Counted from the first letter of the stretch, positions 1-4,489 are shown. The stretch: DNA of 7,791 nt from Heritagella caecorum (GCA_904419035.1 CAJFQL010000188.1:1-7791); one strand, 5' to 3'. Translations and numbers: made by a program. Notes: generated by a model not told the origin, from the sequence alone.

Positions 1-8
1 TCATTCAT
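1..8 (-). CDS. Start of next early gene, truncated by window edge
   Basis: An ATG on the minus strand at 8-6 is followed by only one more complete codon (Asn) before the window ends. It is preceded by a good Shine-Dalgarno stretch (GGGAGGAAAG, minus strand of 15-24) at about 6-7 nt spacing, which overlaps the stop codon of the upstream Cro-like gene. This spacing suggests the second gene of a leftward early operon. Nothing can be said about the product. Confidence 0.5.
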
Positions 9-23
9 GGTTTTCTTTCCTCC

Positions 24-266
24 CTAATAGCCAGAAATATTTTTGTTGCGCTGCGCAGAATTTGAATAAAAAAAATAATCTCCATATTCACTCTCAGGAA
101 TTTTGAGAAAGTCTGCTATCTGACGCGCCTCATCTACAGTGATTGGTCTAACACCGTTTATTTTTTGGCAGACTGTTGCAACAGCGAGTCCCATTGCATC
201 TGCTAGTTCGGCCTGTGTATAATTCTGTTCACGCAGCCTCCCTTTTAGTTTTCTGGTGTTAATCAT
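24..266 (-). CDS. Cro-like small HTH (XRE-type) regulator
   Basis: An 80-residue protein that is almost entirely one helix-turn-helix domain. The DNA-binding unit spans about residues 17-38 (TQAELADAMGLAVATVCQKI), with a conserved NG turn after it and a second helical part to about residue 56. The tail has a YFFYSN segment. Small proteins of this shape are common as Cro or anti-repressor partners of phage repressors (a DUF739-like assignment is possible). I chose the ATG at 266 over the ATG at 287 because a strong ribosome binding site (AAAGGGGGTGG, minus strand of 272-282) lies 5-6 nt before it and would fall inside the longer reading. The gene is divergent from the CI-like repressor at 446 and is the first gene of a leftward operon, so it is inferred to be the early lytic regulator. 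Base composition is more AT-rich than the late genes. An antitoxin role is an alternative. Confidence 0.85.
   Translation of the reverse strand: MINTRKLKGRLREQNYTQAELADAMGLAVATVCQKINGVRPITVDEARQIADFLKIPESEYGDYFFYSNSAQRNKNISGY
46..58. promoter_or_regulatory. Possible intragenic repressor operator
   Basis: TTGCG-CTG-CGCAG lies in the 3' end of the Cro-like gene. It matches the TTGCG-N3-CGCAA palindrome of the switch region with one mismatch. It could be a distal operator for repressor looping, or a chance match in coding DNA. Confidence 0.3.
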
Positions 267-312
267 GAACTCCACCCCCTTTCTCATGTTCTCGATTCTG
301 CTCTGCGCAATA

Positions 313-341
313 ATAGTATCATATCTTTCTCAGCCTGTCAA
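313..341 (-). promoter_or_regulatory. Leftward early promoter of Cro-like gene
   Basis: On the minus strand a perfect -35 TTGACA (336-341) and a -10 TACTAT (313-318) are separated by exactly 17 nt. A palindrome (341-353) abuts the -35. The start of transcription would be near 306, giving a leader of about 40 nt before the ATG at 266. Inferred to be the lytic promoter silenced by the repressor. Confidence 0.65.
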
Positions 342-353
342 TGCGTAGCGCAA
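341..353. promoter_or_regulatory. Putative repressor operator next to early promoter
   Basis: ATGCG-TAG-CGCAA is a near-perfect inverted repeat with a 3-nt centre that touches the -35 of the leftward promoter. It shares the form TTGCG-N3-CGCAA with the site at 381-393. Both are probably bound by one of the two HTH proteins flanking this region. Confidence 0.5.
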
Positions 354-380
354 CTTTTTTGCGATATAATTTCTTTTATA

Positions 381-403
381 TTGCGCGCCGCAAAATTATG
401 CGG
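381..403. promoter_or_regulatory. Putative operator overlapping repressor promoter
   Basis: TTGCG-CGC-CGCAA at 381-393 is a perfect inverted repeat. A second one, CCGCA-N6-TGCGG at 388-403, overlaps it. Together they cover the -35 hexamer and spacer of the repressor promoter, so binding here would block repressor transcription (autoregulation, or action by the Cro-like protein). Confidence 0.5.
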
Positions 404-409
404 TATAAT
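381..409 (+). promoter_or_regulatory. Promoter of CI-like repressor gene
   Basis: -35 TTGCGC (381-386), 17-nt spacer, perfect -10 TATAAT (404-409). Transcription would begin near 416. The weak -35 sits inside an operator-like palindrome. Confidence 0.65.
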
Positions 410-445
410 AAGAACAACTTAGCCAAGAAAGGGGGCTGTAAATAA

Positions 446-961
446 ATGCTGACAAACCAAGAGATAGGGCAACGGATTCGAGCCCGCCGAAAAGAATTAG
501 ATTTGACGCTCCAAGAGGTCGCAGATGCGGTTGGCATTCGGAATTCCACTGTCCTGCGCTATGAGCAGGGCGCTATTAAACGTCTAAAGCAACCCGTAAT
601 AGAATCCATCGCCGACGCATTACACACAACCCCTGAATACCTTATGGGCTGGACGGATGACCCGATCAATTATGATGATGGCGACTTGATCGCGGAGATT
701 CCTCTTTCCGATAGGGAGGCTTGCGACGGAGATGTGAAACGTGCCTACGCAATGATGCGGGCAGTGGATGAAGCCTGGGCTGATGGGGATTCTCCTCCAA
801 AAAGCAGCCAGCCCGCCACCCCAACGGGCGACGAGCTGACAGACGCGATTATATTGGGCCGGGACGGCAAGGCGATCAAGCGCACCTACACCAAGGAGCA
901 GATGGAGGCGCTACGGAAAATCATTGATGTAATGCCCTATCTGGATGACGAGGAGCTTTAG
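446..961 (+). CDS. CI-like XRE-family phage repressor
   Basis: A 171-residue protein with an N-terminal XRE helix-turn-helix (about residues 6-66: IGQRIRARRKELDLTLQEVA, then TVLRYEQG in the recognition-helix region, ending in TTPEYLMGWTDDP, typical of this family). The remainder is acidic and low in complexity, with a short helical segment at 148-161 and a DDEEL end. No S24/LexA-type serine peptidase domain is present, so it cannot self-cleave in response to RecA; such repressors are usually inactivated by an ImmA/IrrE protease, and one lies next door. The ribosome binding site AAAGGGGG (428-435) is about 10 nt before the ATG. Its last 41 bases overlap the 3' end of the oppositely oriented protease gene. 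It is the likely lysogeny-maintaining repressor of this phage; direct evidence for targets is limited to the palindromes upstream. Confidence 0.88.
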   Translation: MLTNQEIGQRIRARRKELDLTLQEVADAVGIRNSTVLRYEQGAIKRLKQPVIESIADALHTTPEYLMGWTDDPINYDDGDLIAEIPLSDREACDGDVKRAYAMMRAVDEAWADGDSPPKSSQPATPTGDELTDAIILGRDGKAIKRTYTKEQMEALRKIIDVMPYLDDEEL

Positions 962-1553
962 CCCGGATAAAGGGCTCAAACTGCTGGTATAGCTTCCACT
1001 CCATCGGGGAGCGGAAAAAGTAGGAGCAGCCCCGCTCCCGCAGCCACTGGGCGTCCAGCTCCAGCAGCCGCTCCATCCGGGCGCTGCACACCGCCGCAGC
1101 CTGGATGCTCAGGCGGCAGGCCTGTCCAATCTCAAAGGGATGGCGCAGGTGCAGCCCCCGTAGGACGCAGGGTGGGGCCAGCAGCTGGGCGGCAAAGCGG
1201 TCCGCGTCCCGCTCCTCCGGGCTGTCCTGCCCGTCGGGCTCCCGGCGCACCACCTCCCGGCCCACCGGACCCAGGTGGCCCAGGGCAAAATGGGCAATCT
1301 CATGGGCGATGGTAAAGCACCGGCGTCCCTGGCTCTGGTGGGGGTTGTAGAACACGACAGCCAGGGGACCGTCCGCCTCACGGAAGAGAAAGCCGTCTGT
1401 GCCGTGCAGATACCGGGCCAGCCCGCAGCGCTGGATCACCCGGTAGCCCTGGGTATAGGAGTACAGCCCGAGTCCCAGTTCCCTGCACACCTGGGCTAGG
1501 TCCACCGGCAGTTCTGTAATCCCACAGCGCAGCAGTACTTCCCAAGCTGTCAT
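921..1553 (-). CDS. immA: ImmA/IrrE-family zinc metallopeptidase
   Basis: A 210-residue protein of the ImmA/IrrE (DUF955) family. The zinc-binding helix is HEIAHFALGH at residues 84-93, with H84 and H88 as ligands and E85 catalytic. The downstream EERDADRFAAQLLAP (113-127) is the family's second motif and supplies the third ligand (E113/E114, or D116 where Glu is common). The tail ends in an aromatic QFEPFI segment, as in many clostridial homologues. Family members cleave phage or ICE repressors of the XRE type to trigger induction, and the adjacent repressor lacks its own peptidase. Unusually, the gene is not in an operon with the repressor: it is convergent and overlaps its 3' end by 41 bp. 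It has its own promoter with a LexA-box-like site. It is clearly more GC-rich than the repressor gene, suggesting separate origins. A G-rich ribosome binding region precedes the ATG at 1553. Confidence 0.9.
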   Translation of the reverse strand: MTAWEVLLRCGITELPVDLAQVCRELGLGLYSYTQGYRVIQRCGLARYLHGTDGFLFREADGPLAVVFYNPHQSQGRRCFTIAHEIAHFALGHLGPVGREVVRREPDGQDSPEERDADRFAAQLLAPPCVLRGLHLRHPFEIGQACRLSIQAAAVCSARMERLLELDAQWLRERGCSYFFRSPMEWKLYQQFEPFIRAKAPRHPDRALHQ

Positions 1554-1589
1554 CCCCTTGCCCTCCCCCGAAGCTGTATTGTATTGCCC

Positions 1590-1618
1590 ATTATAGAACG
1601 TATGTTCGCATTCTTCAA
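1590..1618 (-). promoter_or_regulatory. Promoter of ImmA/IrrE gene
   Basis: Minus strand -35 TTGAAG (1613-1618), 17-nt spacer, perfect -10 TATAAT (1590-1595). Transcription would start near 1583, leaving a leader of about 30 nt. A LexA-type palindrome fills most of the spacer. Confidence 0.75.
1596..1607. promoter_or_regulatory. LexA (SOS) box in protease promoter
   Basis: GAACGTATGTTC fits the Gram-positive LexA/DinR consensus GAAC-RNRY-GTTC at every defined position. It lies directly between the -10 and -35 of the ImmA/IrrE promoter, an ideal place for steric repression. Confidence 0.72.
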
Positions 1619-1667
1619 GATAGCATTTTTACCAAAGATATACATTTAAATTCGTAAAATATAGAGA

Positions 1668-1679
1668 GAACAAAAGTTC
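1668..1679. promoter_or_regulatory. Second LexA-box-like palindrome
   Basis: GAAC-AAAA-GTTC is a second site with intact GAAC/GTTC arms, deviating only at the last centre base from RNRY. It ends 9 bp before the -35 of the NYN-integrase promoter and is 72 bp from the first box, so the pair could support cooperative binding or control both divergent promoters. Confidence 0.55.
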
Positions 1680-1688
1680 AAGATGTTA

Positions 1689-1717
1689 TTGACAATTCAT
1701 CACCATGGGCATATTAT
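1689..1717 (+). promoter_or_regulatory. Strong promoter of NYN-integrase operon
   Basis: Perfect -35 TTGACA (1689-1694), 17-nt spacer, -10 TATTAT (1712-1717). Transcription would begin near 1724, giving a leader of about 126 nt before the ATG at 1850. Confidence 0.75.
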
Positions 1718-1723
1718 ATAGGG

Positions 1724-1849
1724 GCAACGAAAGGCATTTCCGTCGCCTCCACCGTTGTACCATTAACAGGCCCCTGGTATGTAAGCCCCCCAATTATACG
1801 GGGTAGGCTGAAACCTGGGGCCTCATCATTTTTTGGGGGATGTATATAC
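1724..1849 (+). ncRNA. Structured 5' leader or small RNA ahead of NYN gene
   Basis: The transcript leader can fold into two domains. The first pairs CAACG (1725-1729) with CGTTG (1753-1757) and AGGC (1732-1735) with GCCT (1745-1748). The second is a long hairpin at 1768-1823 (see the terminator entry). No ORF of note lies inside. It could be a cis-regulatory attenuator or riboswitch, or an independent RNA of about 110 nt ending in the T-run at 1829-1834. I do not recognise it as a known riboswitch class. Confidence 0.45.
1768..1834 (+). terminator. Attenuator-like terminator hairpin in leader
   Basis: AGGCCCC (1768-1774) pairs with GGGGCCT (1817-1823). After a T-T mismatch, GGT pairs with ACC, and then AGCC-CCCC (1784-1791) pairs with GGGG-TA-GGCT (1800-1809). 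Five bases after the stem comes T6 (1829-1834). The C-run at 1786-1791 could alternatively pair with the G-run (1835-1839) that serves as the Shine-Dalgarno region of the next gene. Confidence 0.5.
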
Positions 1850-2536
1850 ATGACGAAAACCGCTATTTTGATTGACGGGGCATTTTACAGGAAGCGATCT
1901 TACTATTTGAGAGGCGAAAAATCTCCCAAAAGCCGAGCGGATGAACTATATGCGTATTGTATGACGCATATCCGGGATGAAAAAGCTGACTCTGACCACC
2001 ATGAGGAGCGGGAGTTGTACAGGATTTTTTACTATGACTGTCCTCCACTGAAAAAGACCGTTTATCACCCGTGTTTAAAGCGGGGGATCGATTTTGGGCA
2101 TTCAGATACATACAAGTGGGCCTATGCGTTTTTTGAAGAATTGAAGAAAAAGCGAAAGATGGCTTTACGAATGGGTGTGCTGTCAGATGAAAATGCCCAC
2201 TATATCTTAAATCCTCAAAAGACGAAAGAACTCTGTTTGAGAAAAATAGGGATCGAGGATCTGGTTGCGGAAGATTTTTCTATCTCATTTACACAAAAAG
2301 GGGTAGATATGCGAATTGGGCTGGATATTGCATCCCTGGCGTATAAAAAGCTGGTAGATCAGATTATTTTAATTGCCGGTGACAGTGACTTTGTACCTGC
2401 GGCCAAGCTTGCACGCAGGGAAGGAATTGATTTTATATTAGACCCTATGGAGGCAACAATTAAAGCAGATTTGTTTGAGCATATCGATGGCTTGAAATCC
2501 TGTTGGAAAAGAAGCGTTAGCAATATACGGAAATAA
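1850..2536 (+). CDS. NYN-domain (PIN-like) nuclease
   Basis: A 228-residue protein of the NYN/LabA-like branch of the PIN nuclease fold. The acidic active-site residues expected for the family are visible: D9 in AILIDGAFYRKR, D153 and D159 in QKGVDMRIGLDIASLA, and D178/D180 in LIAGDSDFVPA. Proteins of this fold are metal-dependent ribonucleases or are built like them; the RNA target here is unknown. The start ATG at 1850 has a weak G-rich ribosome binding site (GGGGGATG, 1835-1842). The stop codon overlaps the Shine-Dalgarno of the integrase, so the two genes are co-transcribed. Composition and codon use are visibly more AT-rich than the integrase, suggesting a later-acquired accessory gene. 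A role in RNA processing, immunity to other phages or dormancy is possible; none is shown by the sequence. Confidence 0.88.
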   Translation: MTKTAILIDGAFYRKRSYYLRGEKSPKSRADELYAYCMTHIRDEKADSDHHEERELYRIFYYDCPPLKKTVYHPCLKRGIDFGHSDTYKWAYAFFEELKKKRKMALRMGVLSDENAHYILNPQKTKELCLRKIGIEDLVAEDFSISFTQKGVDMRIGLDIASLAYKKLVDQIILIAGDSDFVPAAKLARREGIDFILDPMEATIKADLFEHIDGLKSCWKRSVSNIRK

Positions 2537-2551
2537 GGAGGGGAGCACCCA

Positions 2552-3658
2552 ATGGCAACCGCCCATAAATTACCCTCGGGCAGCTGGCGGGTCCAGCTCT
2601 ACGCCGGCAAGACGCCGGAGGGCAAGCGCCGCTACCTGTCCTTTACCGCCAACACGAAGAAGGAGGCGGAGTACCAGGCCCTGCAATACCAGCTGCACTA
2701 TAAGGAGGTCAGCCGGGACCCCGCCAGTATGACACTGAACGAGGCCATGGAGAAATATATCGCCAGCAAGGATGGCATCCTATCCCCGTCCACCATCCGG
2801 GGCTACGAGAACATCCGGCGCAACAACCTGAAGGGCCTCATGCCTCTCGCCCTGAACCGGATCACCCAGCCCCTGGTCCAGGAGGCCATCAACCAGGAGG
2901 CCAAGCCGTATATGGATAAACGGGGCAGGCAGCGCGTCCGCTCGGCCAAGTCCCTGCGCAACATCCACGGCCTGCTCTCCGCCGTCCTGGCGGAATACCA
3001 CCCGTCGCTGACCCTGCGCACCCGTCTGCCTCAAAAGGAGGTCAAGGAGCAGCGCATCCTGGAGCCGGAGCAGATTGCCGCGCTGCTGCGCGCGGTAGAG
3101 GGGAACGCGATGGAGCTGCCGGTGCTGATGGGCCTTTGGCTGTGTATGCGGGCCTCTGAGATCTCCGGCCTGACCTGGGACTGTGTGGACTTTAAGCATA
3201 AGACCATCACGATCAGGCGGGCGCTGGTCCGGGACAAGGATAATAACTGGGTAGAGAAGGGGACCAAGACCACCAGCTCCACCCGGACTATCAGCGTGCC
3301 GGACTACATCATGGACAAGCTGTCTGCCGCCAAAGAGGCCTCCGGCGGGCAGGAGCGGGTGGTCCCGCTCTCCAGCGAGAGTATGTACAAGCGCCTGAAA
3401 ACCATCCTGCGCAAGCATGACCTGCCGGACATCCGCTTTCACGACCTGCGCCACACAGCGGCCTCTGTGATGCTGACGCTGAACATCCCGGACAAATACG
3501 CCCAGGCCAGAGGGGGATGGGCGACCAACCACACCATGAAGGCGGTCTACCAGCACACCATGCAGTCCCAGAAGTCAGCGGTAGATACGGCTATCGACAA
3601 CTACTTTTATAACCTGATAGAAGAAAAAGGGGCGGAGGAGACTCCGCCAACTGTGTGA
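2552..3658 (+). CDS. int: Phage tyrosine integrase
   Basis: A 368-residue site-specific tyrosine recombinase, the usual length for Gram-positive temperate-phage and Tn916-like integrases. An N-terminal AP2-like arm-binding domain (about 1-50; SGSWRVQLYAGKTPEGKRRY) is followed by a SAM-like core-binding domain (about 58-160) and the catalytic domain (about 165-350). Catalytic residues that I can place are R200 (LCMRASEISGL), a Lys in KGTKT (237 or 239), H297 and R300 in HDLRH, W323 in GGW (His in many relatives) and the nucleophile Y333 in AVYQHT. A near-ideal ribosome binding site AAGGAGGGG (2535-2543) overlaps the stop of the NYN gene. Expression from the promoter at 1689, through the hairpin leader, is inferred. 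The gene points towards the adjacent attachment site, and its final codons form a GGCGGAG/CTCCGCC hairpin (3631-3648) without a T-run. Confidence 0.96.
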   Translation: MATAHKLPSGSWRVQLYAGKTPEGKRRYLSFTANTKKEAEYQALQYQLHYKEVSRDPASMTLNEAMEKYIASKDGILSPSTIRGYENIRRNNLKGLMPLALNRITQPLVQEAINQEAKPYMDKRGRQRVRSAKSLRNIHGLLSAVLAEYHPSLTLRTRLPQKEVKEQRILEPEQIAALLRAVEGNAMELPVLMGLWLCMRASEISGLTWDCVDFKHKTITIRRALVRDKDNNWVEKGTKTTSSTRTISVPDYIMDKLSAAKEASGGQERVVPLSSESMYKRLKTILRKHDLPDIRFHDLRHTAASVMLTLNIPDKYAQARGGWATNHTMKAVYQHTMQSQKSAVDTAIDNYFYNLIEEKGAEETPPTV

Positions 3659-3695
3659 CAATTCGTGTGATATTTGAATCTTGTATGTGATATTT
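3653..3695 (+). repeat. Left arm-type integrase sites (direct repeats)
   Basis: Three direct copies of GTGTGATATTT-like sequence: a degenerate one at 3653-3663 (overlapping the integrase stop), the perfect 13-mer TCGTGTGATATTT at 3663-3675, and ATGTGATATTT at 3685-3695. With the copy on the other side of the core they resemble the P/P' arm sites bound by the integrase N-terminal domain. Confidence 0.6.
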
Positions 3696-3796
3696 TCTTG
3701 CTTTATTTTATCGGTTGGTGTAAAATGCAATAAAGAAAAAGGAAAGGAGGAGCGCCCGCTTTCTATTGCAGCGCAGCGCATCCGCCTAAATGCTAG

Positions 3797-3828
3797 AAAA
3801 ACCGGCCCTTTTTCAAGGGCCGGTTTTT
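3797..3828. terminator. Bidirectional terminator between integrase and tmRNA end
   Basis: A 14-bp perfect stem (3797-3810 with 3815-3828, core CCGGCCCTT/AAGGGCCGG) with a TTTC loop, A-run on one side and T-run on the other. It terminates the integrase transcript in one direction and, after integration, the host tmRNA transcript in the other. Its last base is the first base of the tmRNA CCA end. Confidence 0.85.
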
Positions 3829-3854
3829 GGTGGAGGCGGGGGGAGTCGAACCCC
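3828..3854 (-). other. attP core: 3' end of tmRNA (ssrA) gene
   Basis: Read on the minus strand, these 27 bases are a tRNA-like 3' end: T-arm GGGG-TTCGACT-CCCCC, acceptor strand CGCCTCC, discriminator A and encoded CCA. U70 would give the G3-U70 pair and A73 that specify alanine, and the TTCGACTCCC...CGCCTCCACCA form is typical of clostridial tmRNA, so ssrA is the best identification; a tRNA is less likely. No D-arm, anticodon arm or 5' acceptor strand exists upstream on that strand; identity stops at the T-stem, and AT-rich phage sequence follows. It is therefore a fragment carried as the phage attachment site, used to restore the host gene on integration. Confidence 0.75.
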
Positions 3855-3921
3855 TAATAATTTTACTAAACCCATTGCGCTGCAATGATAATCCGGGCCA
3901 ATATAGTGTTTGTGTTGCATA

Positions 3922-3934
3922 TCGTGTGATATTT
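3922..3934 (+). repeat. Right arm-type integrase site
   Basis: TCGTGTGATATTT repeats exactly the 13-mer at 3663-3675, in the same orientation, on the far side of the tmRNA-derived core. Inferred P' arm site. The stretch 3940-4000 holds only a small CCCC/GGGG hairpin and the ribosome binding site of the next gene. Confidence 0.6.
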
Positions 3935-4011
3935 ACACTCTGCCGCCCCACTGCCGGGGTCCCCCTCAAAGGCATGATGCAACCCAATAAAGAGAGAAAG
4001 GGGTAACCATC

Positions 4012-4389
4012 ATGCCAACGCTATACGAGCCTCTGCCCGAGTGGCTGCAAGACAGCCTGACAAAGAGAGTGGAGGCGGAACTGCTCCGCCTCCACATCCC
4101 CCAAACCACGGCCGGCTTCCACCACGCTGCCTATGCCATTACCCAGGTCATCCAGAACCCGGAGACGGTCAACTGGATCACCAAGGAGATCTACCCAGAG
4201 ACCGCCAGGCACTTCCAGACACGCCCCGCCAACATAGAGCGCACCATACGCCTGGCAGTCCGGGCCTGCTGGGAGCGGGGCGGACGTGACATACTGGAAG
4301 AGATGGCAGGGATCCACCTCACCCAACGCCCGACCAACTCTGAGTTCCTTGCGATAGTGGCAAACTACATAAGACCGAGGCTCGGGTAA
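4012..4389 (+). CDS. Stand-alone Spo0A C-terminal DNA-binding domain protein
   Basis: A 125-residue protein that aligns along nearly its whole length with the effector domain of the sporulation master regulator Spo0A. Recognisable parts are the LHIPQTTAGFHHAAYAITQV region (about 28-47), ITKEIYPETARHFQTRPANI (56-75; helix before and into the recognition unit), ERTIRLAVRACWERG (76-90; Spo0A has RVERAIRHAIEVAWSRG) and RPTNSEFLAIVANYIR (107-122; Spo0A has KPTNSEFIAMVADKLR). The phosphoacceptor receiver domain is absent, so activity would not depend on the phosphorelay. Cellular Spo0A binds 0A boxes (TGTCGAA) to switch on sporulation; a free effector domain could activate or compete at these sites. 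The start ATG has AAAGGGG 9 nt upstream, and the gene has its own strong terminator. It lies just outside attP, a typical place for lysogenic-conversion cargo. I do not see a convincing promoter. Confidence 0.88.
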   Translation: MPTLYEPLPEWLQDSLTKRVEAELLRLHIPQTTAGFHHAAYAITQVIQNPETVNWITKEIYPETARHFQTRPANIERTIRLAVRACWERGGRDILEEMAGIHLTQRPTNSEFLAIVANYIRPRLG

Positions 4390-4396
4390 CACTTTG

Positions 4397-4433
4397 CCGG
4401 GTGGGGGCTCACTGCTCCCGCCCGGTTTTTTTT
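4397..4433 (+). terminator. Terminator of Spo0A-like gene
   Basis: CCGGGTGGG (4397-4405) pairs with CCCGCCCGG (4417-4425), one G-T wobble, 11-nt loop, followed by T8. It starts 8 nt after the stop codon and isolates the gene as a single transcription unit. Confidence 0.9.
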
Positions 4434-4474
4434 ATGAACCATTTGACGCCACCATTATGCCACCAAATAGCCAC

Positions 4475-4489
4475 TGTGATAATAGCACA
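4475..4489 (+). promoter_or_regulatory. Extended -10 promoter overlapped by operator-like palindrome
   Basis: TGTGATAATAGCACA is an inverted repeat with TGTG/CACA ends. It contains an extended -10 (TGTGATAAT) about 40 bp before the ribbon-helix-helix gene. A clear -35 is lacking. Autoregulation by the encoded RHH protein is plausible. Confidence 0.35.

Larger units (their letters stand above)
3765..3886. repeat. Inverted 11-mers flanking the att core
   Basis: ATTGCAGCGCA at 3765-3775 is the exact inverse of 3876-3886. The right copy is itself within a palindrome, CATTGC-GCT-GCAATG (3873-3887). They enclose the terminator and the tmRNA end, and may be accessory-factor (Xis or repressor) sites; function is not shown. 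Confidence 0.4.

Noticed and set aside
266..287. Seven-residue N-terminal extension of the Cro-like protein
   Set aside because: The strong ribosome binding site lies inside this extension and directs translation to the ATG at 266.
1105..1499. Plus-strand open frames opposite the ImmA/IrrE gene
   Set aside because: These are shadows of a GC-rich gene whose HExxH motif is unmistakable on the other strand.
2780..3556. Long minus-strand open frame of 258 codons opposite the integrase
   Set aside because: It is a high-GC antisense shadow of a clear integrase: low-complexity Arg/Gly/Leu-rich composition, no ribosome binding site and no family features.
3594..3600. Possible 0A box (inverse of TTGTCGA) near the Spo0A-like gene
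   Set aside because: One mismatch to TGTCGAA, and it lies inside the integrase coding sequence with no promoter; not distinguishable from chance.
3738..3789. Strong Shine-Dalgarno-like AAAGGAGG followed by a TTG-initiated 7-codon frame
   Set aside because: Too short and too widely spaced to call; it may be a remnant of a lost gene or chance purine-rich DNA near attP.
3828..3900. Complete tRNA or tmRNA gene on the minus strand
   Set aside because: Only the T-arm, 3' acceptor strand and CCA are present. No 5' acceptor strand pairs with CGCCTCC at a tRNA-like distance, and no D or anticodon arm is visible; the CGCCTCC-like bases near 4088 lie within the Spo0A-like gene and are unrelated.
3575..3987. 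Two short minus-strand open frames over the attachment region
   Set aside because: They cross the terminator and tmRNA fragment, have no convincing ribosome binding site and show no domain-like sequence.
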